Shown piece by piece: positions 1 through 7,756 of a stretch of DNA of 13,237 nt. Location of the stretch: positions 1 through 13,237 of the forward strand of contig JAESTG010000314.1 of assembly GCA_016763715.1 (NCBI GenBank), given 5' to 3'. Within the stretch, counting starts at the first letter, position 1. The number at the start of each line of letters is the position of its first letter. The notes beneath the pieces are model-generated. The model saw only the letters and a program-made list of their open reading frames with translations. It was not told the origin of the DNA and made no database searches. A program made the translations under genes and the position numbers. This stretch comes from Flavobacteriaceae bacterium (GTDB taxonomy: Bacteria; Bacteroidota; Bacteroidia; Flavobacteriales; Flavobacteriaceae).

Positions 1-285
1 GAATTACAGGTAATAACTGCTTGTGACGCTTTAGGGGTTGATGATATCCTATTAAATAAAGTCATTACCCTATATCCAAATCCAACAAGTAATAACCTAT
101 ATATTACAACAACAAGTGATATTGTTGTTAACTCCATAGATGTATATGATGTTTCAGGAAAATTGATTGCTAATTATAATGAAAATGTAGGAGTAATTAA
201 CATATCACACTTTAGCAATGGATTGTACTTTATATCTGTAAATACAGACAAGGGTGTTTATAATCAAAAAATTGTGAAACAATAA
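1..285 (+). CDS. C-terminal end of a T9SS type A sorting domain-containing protein (5' partial)
   Basis: The frame is open from the first base and ends at the TAA at 283-285, leaving 94 residues. The visible part is a type A C-terminal sorting domain of the Bacteroidota type IX secretion system. It has the hallmark LYPNPTSN motif at residues 25-32, a VYDVSGKLI strand, a SNGLYFISV strand and a basic KIVKQ end. Such domains carry the protein through the outer membrane and are removed or swapped for a lipid anchor at the surface. Nothing of the cargo domain is visible, so the function of the whole protein cannot be given. A strong hairpin terminator follows about 50 bases downstream. The domain assignment is firm; the identity of the protein is unknown. 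Confidence 0.9.
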   Translation, partial: ELQVITACDALGVDDILLNKVITLYPNPTSNNLYITTTSDIVVNSIDVYDVSGKLIANYNENVGVINISHFSNGLYFISVNTDKGVYNQKIVKQ

Positions 286-338
286 TCGGTATATAAAAAA
301 TTATATTTTAGTTAATAATAGAGTGTAATTTTAATGAG

Positions 339-374
339 AGAGGCTGTCAAAAAAAGGACAGCCTCTTATTTTAT
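339..374 (+). terminator. Rho-independent terminator after the T9SS cargo gene
   Basis: A perfect 10-bp stem (AGAGGCTGTC at 339-348, GACAGCCTCT at 357-366) encloses an A-rich 8-base loop and is followed by a T-rich stretch (TATTTTAT). It closes the upstream gene and separates it from the regulator downstream. Confidence 0.85.
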
Positions 375-468
375 AGTATATTAGCTTATTGCAAATGGTG
401 AATATTATTTTTAACATATTTAAAAGTGCTTTTGTAAAAATATAGGGTTACCTATTCTACTTTTTTCT

Positions 469-2151
469 ATGGTTTTATCTGCACAAACCATCGATAAAAC
501 AAAAGAAGTAAAGCTTCAAATAAAGGAGTTCATCTCTCAAAAAGATATTTTAGCGGTTAACAATCTATTAAAGTTAAATACTTTTTTAGAACCAGAATAT
601 ACACTAGAAATCTTAAAAGGAAATATTCTTATTTCTAAAGAAAGAGAAAATTTTAAAGAGCTTGCCGACACTTATTTAGTCTTTGGCAATTTTTGGTTTC
701 AGCAAGGAAATAGAGTAAAAGCATATGATTATTTTTTAAAAAGTGAATCTAATAGTCGAAAGGTTAATGATGAAGATATACTAGGGTCGTCTATGCTAAA
801 TCGAGGGAACATTACTGAAGATTTAGATTCAAGAATAGAAATCTACAAAGAGGCTATCACTATATTCAAAAAAAGAAATGATACGTTAAACCTTTCAAAG
901 GTTTATTTAAATATTGGAGACGCCTATACTAACTATGTTTGGGAAAACAAAAAGCTAGAAGAATCCAAACAATATCTTACAAAAAAAGACTCTATACTTT
1001 ATAAAGAAACGGCTCTTTCTTATTATAATAAAGCCGATTCTTTAAACCAATACTTAGACAATGGTATGGTAGAAGGAATATTGCAAGTTCATATTGGCGA
1101 ATGGTATAAGCTTGAAAAAGATTATAACAAAGCTAAAGAACTATTTTTTAATGCTGAAAAAATATTATTGAATGCTGGATACCCAAAAGGACAAACCTAT
1201 TGTATACTCCATTTGGCAAGTATAGAAATTAAACAAGGGCACTTTAGTGAAGCATTAGTTTATTTAAAAAAAGCAGAAGATATTTCAAAAAAATACGATT
1301 ACAAAAAATACCTGCAAGGGGTCTATGATGAATATGTAAAGGTGTATGACTCTCTAGGAAATTACAGCAAAGCACTAGCATACAATAGGCTTTATACTGA
1401 CATATCATTGGAACTTTATACTATAAATAGTCAAGACAGGATTCTTGCTCTTAACCTTGAACATAACTTGACCGAAAATGAATACATTATTGAAAAATTT
1501 AAATCTGAAAGTAAATTAAGTAGAATCTTAATTACAGTTATATTGTCTATTTCTCTATTAATTTTAGGCATCTCCTATCTTATCATTAAAAACAAAAAAC
1601 GAAAAATAGACAGCATTCAAAAAAGTAAAGTTATTTCCGATTTAGAAAAATATTCGATTGAAATAAAACTAAAAAACCAACAACTTCATGAAGAATTATT
1701 GAAAGAAAAAATTAAATTTAGTCAAGATCACCTAATTTCATTTGCCAATCAAGTTAATAAAATTGAAAATTTCTTAGATGTTGTTAAAACTAAAATAAAA
1801 GAACTAAAAAAAGGTACCGTAGATCAAAATGTGGTTAATTCTTTAAAACTGTCCTTTTCAGAAATTATCCATGGTCAAAACCACTTGAAGCAACTCAATT
1901 CATTTTCAACTCAATTAAACCAAAATTTCTTTTTCTATGTAAGAAAAGAATTTCCCAACATTACTAAAGAAGACGAACAACTTTTATCATTTATTATTTT
2001 GGATACCAATTCAAAAGAAATAAGTAGAAATTTGAGTATTTCAACAGAAAGTGTGTATACAAAAAGATATCGTTTACGGAAAAAACTCAATTTTAATAGT
2101 GACGAATCATTTATAGGTTTCTATCATAAGGTGATTTCAGGACTTGATTAA
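469..2151 (+). CDS. TPR-containing, membrane-anchored HTH transcriptional regulator
   Basis: The protein has 560 residues from the ATG at 469. Residues about 20-330 are helical TPR-like repeats (for example KAYDYFLKSE, KAKELFFNAEKI, EALVYLKKAED). A single membrane helix lies at about 353-373, then a charged coiled-coil stretch to about 420, then a C-terminal LuxR-like helix-turn-helix at about 500-545 (KEISRNLSISTESV followed by YRLRKKL). This is the known Bacteroidota layout in which an extracytoplasmic TPR sensor is tied through the membrane to a cytoplasmic DNA-binding domain; the signal is unknown. The true start is doubtful. The same frame upstream of 469 encodes KNIGLPILLFSMVLSAQ, a clear signal peptide, but has no ATG, GTG or TTG before the TAA at 421. 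A one-base loss in the A run at 436-440 would restore a start at ATG 395. Without those residues the TPR part would not be exported, so the gene may be mis-sequenced or damaged at its 5' end. Confidence 0.85.
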   Translation: MVLSAQTIDKTKEVKLQIKEFISQKDILAVNNLLKLNTFLEPEYTLEILKGNILISKERENFKELADTYLVFGNFWFQQGNRVKAYDYFLKSESNSRKVNDEDILGSSMLNRGNITEDLDSRIEIYKEAITIFKKRNDTLNLSKVYLNIGDAYTNYVWENKKLEESKQYLTKKDSILYKETALSYYNKADSLNQYLDNGMVEGILQVHIGEWYKLEKDYNKAKELFFNAEKILLNAGYPKGQTYCILHLASIEIKQGHFSEALVYLKKAEDISKKYDYKKYLQGVYDEYVKVYDSLGNYSKALAYNRLYTDISLELYTINSQDRILALNLEHNLTENEYIIEKFKSESKLSRILITVILSISLLILGISYLIIKNKKRKIDSIQKSKVISDLEKYSIEIKLKNQQLHEELLKEKIKFSQDHLISFANQVNKIENFLDVVKTKIKELKKGTVDQNVVNSLKLSFSEIIHGQNHLKQLNSFSTQLNQNFFFYVRKEFPNITKEDEQLLSFIILDTNSKEISRNLSISTESVYTKRYRLRKKLNFNSDESFIGFYHKVISGLD

Positions 2152-2486
2152 GATAGTTTTACCATACTGGAGTCAATTGTAACCAGAAATTCTCACCCAC
2201 CGCTCAACTCTATTTGAATACGTATTTCGTCTTACTCTTTTTTAAAATGTATTGTTAAAAAGAAAGAGGTGAGAACTCTGCTACAATCAAAACAACATAG
2301 CATGTAAATAACACGAATACAACAATTTAACAACGTAGTAGACATCCAGTTACTTGAAATTCTCACAGATTGACTTATCTCAAATATTTATTATATTTTT
2401 CATTTTATCGATGAAACGCAAAAATATTAGGTAAAGTGTATAATTTTTGTATATTGAAGTACCCAAATTACAAAAACCTACTTACT
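2152..2486. other. Intergenic region between two regulator genes, with TTCTCAC repeats
   Basis: This 335-bp stretch has no gene I can support. It holds two direct copies of GAAATTCTCAC (2186-2196 and 2356-2366) and an inverted copy of the core (GGTGAGAA at 2268-2275). It also holds an imperfect T-rich/A-rich inverted repeat (about 2232-2266), which may help end the upstream transcript, and a candidate promoter near its right end. Confidence 0.5.
2370..2399 (+). promoter_or_regulatory. Candidate Bacteroidota promoter for the 7TMR-DISM regulator
   Basis: TTG at 2370-2372 and TATATTTT at 2392-2399 are 19 bases apart. This resembles the Bacteroidota pattern TTG / TAnnTTTG, with one mismatch in the last base. 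It would give a leader of about 80 bases before the ATG at 2487. In such AT-rich DNA a chance match is quite possible. Confidence 0.3.
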
Positions 2487-3794
2487 ATGAAGTCAGTATT
2501 GATCCTTTTTACCCTCATTTTTTGCCTCAACGCTGAAGCAAAAAAGAAAGTACATTCTGTGGATGTCTCCACCAAGAGTATAAACCTCAAATCCATTGAA
2601 AACAGTGCCCTAAAGGTACAAGACGATTCTGTATTTAATGATCCAGATAGTGTAGTCAATCCGTCTTCAAATATGACTTCAATTGATAGCAATTTCTATT
2701 ACAACAATGGTTTCGGTAATTTTGGTGAGGGATTTAGTTTTTCGGAAAATTCCTACAAATTTGTTCTTGTCGACAACAATTCAGCAGGGGCTTCATTGGA
2801 AGATAATTCAATAGTAAGAAATGAGGCTTCTATAGATTCTCATACAATTTTTAGACAAGGACTTTATTATGGGTTTGCAGTAATGTTGGTTTTACTCAAT
2901 TTGGTTTGCTTCTTTCTGTTTGAAGAGAAAACCTTTTTATATTATTCATTATCTCTAGTTACGATGTCTATATTACTTTTTTTTAGCGACGGATTGTTTT
3001 CGCTATTAGGATTGGACAATTTAGAGCTTCTTTTGAATAACCAAACGTTGTTTTCATTTATAGCAACCATTTTTGGAGCACTCTTTGTATCAAAATACCT
3101 AAATCTCAATGAATTTCTCCCAAAGCTTAAATATATCACTATTACCTTATTTGGGTTATCGGCTATTTTAATGGCTATGGGATGGGCTTCTCAAAACCCA
3201 ATATATTTCATAGGCACCAATGTTGTGTTGTTTACTATACTTACCACTTATTTTCTGGCGGGTATTTATCTATTCAGCAAAAAGAACTATGCTAAGTTTT
3301 TAGTTATCGCTTCATTTATCCCTTTGCTATTTTGTATTGACTTCTTTGTGTTGAATCCACTTGGAATTAACTTTTTATCAACACAAACCACACATATTAA
3401 AGCGGCTAGTATTGCTGAAATGCTTATCATAACCTATGCTATCATGTTTCGTATGCAATCCATCAAAGAGGAAAACATTATAAGACAGACAGAGCTACGT
3501 ATTTTCATAAAAAGACAAGAGGCCAGTTCGGTTAGAAAGAAAACTGAAAAATTAGTGGAAGATGTTTATTTGGAAAATTTGATCATGCATTACGATCTTG
3601 ACGGATTGGAAATTAAGTTATTACAATATATTTCCGAAGGAAAAGAAAATCATAAAATAGCGAGAAAACTAAAAACCACGGAACACGAAATTGAAGAATT
3701 AACCAAAGACTTGTACGAAAAGCTCGAAATAGGAGAACAAATTCAGCAAGACTATCGTTTGGTGGATTCCCAACCAGACTATATTTATAACTAG
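2487..3794 (+). CDS. 7TMR-DISM sensor protein with C-terminal HTH domain
   Basis: I chose the ATG at 2487 (435 residues) because it opens directly into a signal peptide, residues 1-18 (VLILFTLIFCLNAEA). The longer frame from a GTG at 2436 would bury this peptide. Residues about 20-120 are a low-complexity extracytoplasmic stretch. Residues about 122-324 form a seven-helix membrane region that opens with the 7TMR-DISM signature (FRQGLYYGFAVMLVLLNLV and a following YYSLSL). A helical linker leads to a C-terminal LuxR-like helix-turn-helix at about 370-420 (LEIKLLQYISEGKENHKIARKLKTT). The predicted role is a membrane-bound one-component regulator that senses an extracellular ligand and binds DNA from the membrane; neither ligand nor targets are visible. 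The canonical extracellular 7TMR-DISM ligand-binding domain is not recognisable. It follows another membrane-anchored HTH regulator on the same strand. Confidence 0.8.
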   Translation: MKSVLILFTLIFCLNAEAKKKVHSVDVSTKSINLKSIENSALKVQDDSVFNDPDSVVNPSSNMTSIDSNFYYNNGFGNFGEGFSFSENSYKFVLVDNNSAGASLEDNSIVRNEASIDSHTIFRQGLYYGFAVMLVLLNLVCFFLFEEKTFLYYSLSLVTMSILLFFSDGLFSLLGLDNLELLLNNQTLFSFIATIFGALFVSKYLNLNEFLPKLKYITITLFGLSAILMAMGWASQNPIYFIGTNVVLFTILTTYFLAGIYLFSKKNYAKFLVIASFIPLLFCIDFFVLNPLGINFLSTQTTHIKAASIAEMLIITYAIMFRMQSIKEENIIRQTELRIFIKRQEASSVRKKTEKLVEDVYLENLIMHYDLDGLEIKLLQYISEGKENHKIARKLKTTEHEIEELTKDLYEKLEIGEQIQQDYRLVDSQPDYIYN

Positions 3795-3902
3795 CATCAT
3801 TATTTAACAAAAACAGTCTGAATTAAATAGCTATAAAGATATTTTCCCCCATTAGCGTTCCATAGAACCTAATTGACTATTGTTTATAATTAGTATGGCG
3901 AG

Positions 3903-3934
3903 AAAGGATAAGTGTAAAAGCTTATCCTTTTTTT
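3903..3934 (+). terminator. Terminator between convergent genes
   Basis: AAAGGATAAG (3903-3912) and CTTATCCTTT (3921-3930) form a perfect 10-bp stem with an 8-base loop, running into seven T residues at 3928-3934. It ends the 7TMR-DISM transcript. The right arm overlaps the stop codon of ccsA on the other strand, where the U-tract is short, so action in both directions is possible but weaker for ccsA. Confidence 0.85.
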
Positions 3935-6900
3935 ACATAGTGTTTTTTATACTGAAAGTAGGATAACACACTTAAAAGTAGCATGGTCCCAAAAAGGTAG
4001 AAAACGAAGCTAGGAGTTACAGGTACATCCCCACTAGCATATGAATGTAGCCCAGTTAGATAGAAATTAACTCCAAAATAGGTCATCATTATTGACGCAA
4101 AGGCAAAAACTGCCATCACACTAAAAAACCATCTTCCACGAAGTCCAGGAACTAGTCTCATGTGAATTACAAATGCATAAATCATAATACTAATGAGCGC
4201 CCATGTCTCCTTTGGGTCCCATCCCCAATAACGACCCCAACTCTCATTTGCCCATTGTCCACCTAAGAAATTCCCAATGGCTAACATCACAAGACCAACG
4301 GTTAGTACCATCTCAATAATAATGGTGAGTTCTTTTATGTTGAGATCCATTTTAGCTTTGTTCTTTTTGGTAGTAAAAATCATCAACAGCATGGTTGTAG
4401 CACCAAGTATCCAACCTAAAGCGAATGGACCATAACTAGCAACAATCACTGCCACATGAATCATTAACCAGTAACTATCTAAAACTGGCTGTATGTTTGC
4501 TATTGCAGGATCTAACCAATTTAAATGTGCTACCCACAACAACATAGCGGCTACAAAGGCGGTAGACGCAACGGTTAAATCGCTTTTTCTGCCAAAAACT
4601 AGACCAAAAAACACCGTCGCTGTACTTACATAAATAACACTTTCATAGGCATCACTCCAAGGGGCATGACCACTAATATACCAGCGTGCAACTAGCCCCC
4701 CAATCATAGATGCAAAAAGCATCCATACACCAACCTTTAAAGTTTTTATAGCAAAAACAAGCCATTTTTTTTCAACAAAAATTTGCACAATCACAAACGT
4801 GAACATCAAAAACCCAAACAAGGCGAAATAATGGTATAAGCGATTGAATAAATTTGCTTTATTGTACGCAATCTCAATACCTACCTTCTTTTCTGAAGGC
4901 AAAACGTCGGAACCATATTTTTTCTGATAGTCTATAATAAGGTCTAATGCCTTATCTGCCTCTGTATAGTCATTTGTACGTTTGGCATAATCTAGCGCAA
5001 GACGATAGGCCGAAAGTATTTCAGAGACAAAGACAGAATCCTGTCCTTTAATATTGGCACTCCCCAATTCGGGTCTTGAAATCCATTTATTATTTTGATC
5101 CCCTGGAATAGGGAATAACTTAAGTAGTCCACCACTAAGTGCCTGATCCAAAATGTACGTCTTCTCGTTCAGCTTTATAAAATCCTTCTCAAATTGATTA
5201 GGGTTGGCCTTAGAGGTAGCTTCCACTAAATAAGGACCTAATTTATTTCGCATTTGACCATCTAGCAAATCAACTATTGCAGCTTCTGAAACATCTTTAG
5301 GAACCCCAATAATTCGTTTAATACTGTCATTCTTCCAATCCAATTTCATGATTGGAACTTCAAACCACAATTGAGGAATTTCTGTCATGGAAAGAAAAAC
5401 TTGATTTGCATTCAAATCGCCAAACTTATCTTCCCCACTAATTTTTCGTAGAATCTCACTTGCAAACGTATTTATGGGCTTCATACGACCATTGTCCTGT
5501 ACCACCAATCGACCAAACCTTTCGGCGTGTACTTTGTCAATAGTATTTGCTACAACTATAGAATCTATCTGATCTAAAGTAGCACGACGCGCATGTGATG
5601 TTTCTTGAGCAATCCCAGAAAAAGAAAACAATAAAACAATTATGGTAATCAATTTTGCCTTTTTATCTTTCACCTTATTCAACATTCTCTTCAGATCAGC
5701 AAATCGAGTATTTCGATCAAACAGAATGGCCAATAGTCCGAAATACAATAAAAAGTAACCAATATATGTAATCCAAGTCCCCCAGAAATCGTGATTCACA
5801 GACAACACTGTTCCTTTCTCATCAGGATCAAATGAAGCTTGGAAAAATCGAAATCCTCCATGATCCAGAATATTGTTCATATAGACATCATAGTCATAGA
5901 AATCTGTATCGCTAGTATTTACAGTAAGTTTACTTCGATATGCTGAATAGCCTCTATCAGTCCCAGGATATTTGTCAGCTATAAAATCATTTAAAGTAAT
6001 ACTGAATGGTAATTCCAATTCTTTAGCTCCATAACTAAGATAGACCTTTAAACCTGCAATATCAACTCTTACAGGGTCTGTAGTCATAAATTTACCTCCT
6101 AAAAGTTCAACGGTTTGAGTCTCTCCCATAGAATTTAATTCCAAAACCAAAACATCCTGATTCGTTTTTTCAGGTAAGGCTACTTTTACGGGACCATATC
6201 TTCCTTTGGCCACAGGCTCCGGAATTACAAACTGCATCCCTCCCATGCTATACAAGGCACGCAACGCTAAATTTTGAACGCTATCCTTTACAAATGAATT
6301 TCGAAAACGTGTCATAATTTCTTGCACATCGCTTCCTCGTACCTCAGTAGGATCAATACCCGCAGCTCTCACTTCGGACATGTTCATATAAAACCCATCA
6401 AAAGGGGCTTCAATATTATATGCGTCCTCTCCAATTGAAATATTAATAGCTCCAACCGTAGGTTTATCTAGTGCAATAAGAACATTGTGAAGATTTGCAA
6501 CCTCTCCTCTTTTGAGCCAATGATCATGCCCTTGTCCAGAACCGCTTTCTACAATCTTCAAATATTCATCCCCATCTTCAGAAGCAATAAAACCTTCTTT
6601 CACATTAGACACAAAGTCTTTGTATTTAATAGTAAGTGGTTGTTTGTTATAATCGGTATTGATGGTAAAATCGTTATTGAGTCTTTCAGATAAGTCCAAC
6701 TCCTCTAAAGCAAGATTCCTCCTTTGAGCAACCCCATCTACTTTATAATCACCATCAATAAATGTTTTTAAATAGGTTTCGGTAGAAAGAAAAGAGCTCT
6801 CTGTAGCCCCTTCTCTTATAGGCATCAATCCTTCATACCCAATATACCTTGTAACAAATGCTCCTATTAAAATGAGAATAAACGACAAGTGTAAAGTTAA

Positions 6901-7146
6901 CGTTGCCCACTTCTTCTTTTTATATAATCTGAATCGAAAAATATTTCCAACAAAATTGATTACAAAAAACACCATAATGGCCTCAAACCACAAAGTATTG
7001 TATATCATCTCTCTAGAATATGGAGTTGGAGATGTTTCGGCGGCTCTATCTAAAAAGGTTCCTATGGCCATCGCAACAGCAAAAACAATAAATAAAACAG
7101 CGGTGAGACGGGTTGAAAAGAGGATGGAAGCAAGTTTCTTTTGCAT
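3922..7146 (-). CDS. ccsA: Fused cytochrome c biogenesis protein ResB-CcsA (CcsBA)
   Basis: System II cytochrome c synthetase: it carries haem across the inner membrane and attaches it to CXXCH apocytochromes. I chose the ATG at 7146 (1074 residues). An in-frame TTG at 7164 is possible but overlaps a promoter-like TAAATTTG. The N-terminal ResB-like part has three membrane helices, with a histidine at H86 (TLHLSF), then a large periplasmic region and a helix at about 457-476. Residues 496-514 (KLITIIVLLFSFSGIAQ) look like a signal peptide kept at the fusion point. A second periplasmic part leads into CcsA, with about eight or nine helices and the tryptophan-rich haem-binding WWD motif at W970-D977 (WGRYWGWD). 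The candidate haem ligands are all present: H86 and H897 in membrane helices, H827 (HAPWSDAYE) and H1034 (GLHSYASGD) flanking WWD. The length suits the fused Bacteroidota form. The gene ends in a terminator and lies downstream of a truncated haemoglobin gene. Confidence 0.93.
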   Translation of the reverse strand: MQKKLASILFSTRLTAVLFIVFAVAMAIGTFLDRAAETSPTPYSREMIYNTLWFEAIMVFFVINFVGNIFRFRLYKKKKWATLTLHLSFILILIGAFVTRYIGYEGLMPIREGATESSFLSTETYLKTFIDGDYKVDGVAQRRNLALEELDLSERLNNDFTINTDYNKQPLTIKYKDFVSNVKEGFIASEDGDEYLKIVESGSGQGHDHWLKRGEVANLHNVLIALDKPTVGAINISIGEDAYNIEAPFDGFYMNMSEVRAAGIDPTEVRGSDVQEIMTRFRNSFVKDSVQNLALRALYSMGGMQFVIPEPVAKGRYGPVKVALPEKTNQDVLVLELNSMGETQTVELLGGKFMTTDPVRVDIAGLKVYLSYGAKELELPFSITLNDFIADKYPGTDRGYSAYRSKLTVNTSDTDFYDYDVYMNNILDHGGFRFFQASFDPDEKGTVLSVNHDFWGTWITYIGYFLLYFGLLAILFDRNTRFADLKRMLNKVKDKKAKLITIIVLLFSFSGIAQETSHARRATLDQIDSIVVANTIDKVHAERFGRLVVQDNGRMKPINTFASEILRKISGEDKFGDLNANQVFLSMTEIPQLWFEVPIMKLDWKNDSIKRIIGVPKDVSEAAIVDLLDGQMRNKLGPYLVEATSKANPNQFEKDFIKLNEKTYILDQALSGGLLKLFPIPGDQNNKWISRPELGSANIKGQDSVFVSEILSAYRLALDYAKRTNDYTEADKALDLIIDYQKKYGSDVLPSEKKVGIEIAYNKANLFNRLYHYFALFGFLMFTFVIVQIFVEKKWLVFAIKTLKVGVWMLFASMIGGLVARWYISGHAPWSDAYESVIYVSTATVFFGLVFGRKSDLTVASTAFVAAMLLWVAHLNWLDPAIANIQPVLDSYWLMIHVAVIVASYGPFALGWILGATTMLLMIFTTKKNKAKMDLNIKELTIIIEMVLTVGLVMLAIGNFLGGQWANESWGRYWGWDPKETWALISIMIYAFVIHMRLVPGLRGRWFFSVMAVFAFASIMMTYFGVNFYLTGLHSYASGDVPVTPSFVFYLFGTMLLLSVLSYFQYKKHYVKKG

Positions 7147-7161
7147 TCTTACGAATTTTGG

Positions 7162-7169
7162 CAAATTTA
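7162..7169 (-). promoter_or_regulatory. Possible -7 element upstream of ccsA
   Basis: Read on the minus strand the bases are TAAATTTG, an exact match to the Bacteroidota TAnnTTTG element. No TTG is found at the expected distance upstream. Transcription would start a few bases before the ATG at 7146, which argues for that start over the TTG at 7164. It may be a second promoter inside an operon, or chance. Confidence 0.25.
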
Positions 7170-7216
7170 GTTAATTAGACACAGAATTTCTAGTTAAATC
7201 TGTTAAGGTATCTGGA

Positions 7217-7618
7217 TTATTTTTGATCTCTATTTTTCCGTGCTTCGAACATTTTTAGATGTATAAAAGTACTCATATTTCTTGCTCGATTTTTGGCTAC
7301 TTGTGCAACGTCTCCCTTAAATAACTCATCTATAGTCTCAAACCAGAGATTGAGCCATACGCCAAAATGCATTTCATTAATACTTCCGTGGTATGTTGTA
7401 TCCACTTCAACATGCTTTTGCAGCGGATCTCCTATGTATTTTTTACTGAAAAATAAGTTGCTTACCCAAAAAGTAGTGAGCCTTTTAAAATGCTCTTCCC
7501 AATCTTTAATAACTCCATTAAATATAGGGCCTAGTAAATCATCTTTCCGTACTTTTCCATAAAACGTTCGTACGAGAAGAAGTACATCTTCTTCTGAATT
7601 TATATCATTCATTTCCAT
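7217..7618 (-). CDS. Group III truncated haemoglobin
   Basis: At 133 residues it has the usual length of single-domain truncated globins. The group III features are visible. Y20 in FYGKV is in the B10 position, and LGPIFN follows at 29-34. H43 in DWEEHF is in the E7 position, FW is at 50-51, the proximal haem ligand H69 lies in LQKHVEV (F8), and W88 in the next helix is probably the G-helix tryptophan. Group III globins bind haem and O2, and are tied in some bacteria to nitric oxide or microaerobic metabolism; the role here is not known. An internal ATG two codons in (7612) is an equal choice of start. The stop lies about 70 bases before the ATG of ccsA on the same strand, so the two genes are probably co-transcribed, with a haem theme in common. 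Confidence 0.92.
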   Translation of the reverse strand: MEMNDINSEEDVLLLVRTFYGKVRKDDLLGPIFNGVIKDWEEHFKRLTTFWVSNLFFSKKYIGDPLQKHVEVDTTYHGSINEMHFGVWLNLWFETIDELFKGDVAQVAKNRARNMSTFIHLKMFEARKNRDQK

Positions 7619-7625
7619 TAGAAAG

Positions 7626-7658
7626 CAAAGTTAACTATTACGAACACACTATTTACAA
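7626..7658 (-). promoter_or_regulatory. Promoter of the truncated haemoglobin gene, nearly leaderless
   Basis: On the minus strand TTG (7658-7656) lies 22 bases ahead of TAACTTTG (7633-7626), an exact match to TAnnTTTG at allowed spacing. The start codon at 7618 is only eight bases beyond the element, so the mRNA would have almost no leader. Starting at the second ATG (7612) would leave a leader of a few bases. Confidence 0.45.
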
Positions 7659-7756
7659 TTTAAAGTACAAATAGAGAACTAGAAATCTTTCTAAAAAATC
7701 TACTTCTAAAAGTTTTAAAGCTTTATACCTTTTCTTTAAAATTGTATTTTAGCCCT

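Noticed and set aside
2436..2486. GTG at 2436 as the start of the 7TMR-DISM regulator
   Set aside because: It would place 17 polar residues before a complete signal peptide that starts at ATG 2487.
7147..7164. TTG at 7164 as the start of ccsA
   Set aside because: It overlaps a promoter-like TAAATTTG, and the ATG 18 bases later begins directly before the first conserved segment (MQKKLASILFSTRL).
6872..7174. Plus-strand frame opposite the start of ccsA, and other antisense frames (6487-6693, 7293-7562, 9776-10084, 3613-3810)
   Set aside because: Each lies opposite a well-supported gene, lacks recognisable motifs and has no ribosome site or operon context.
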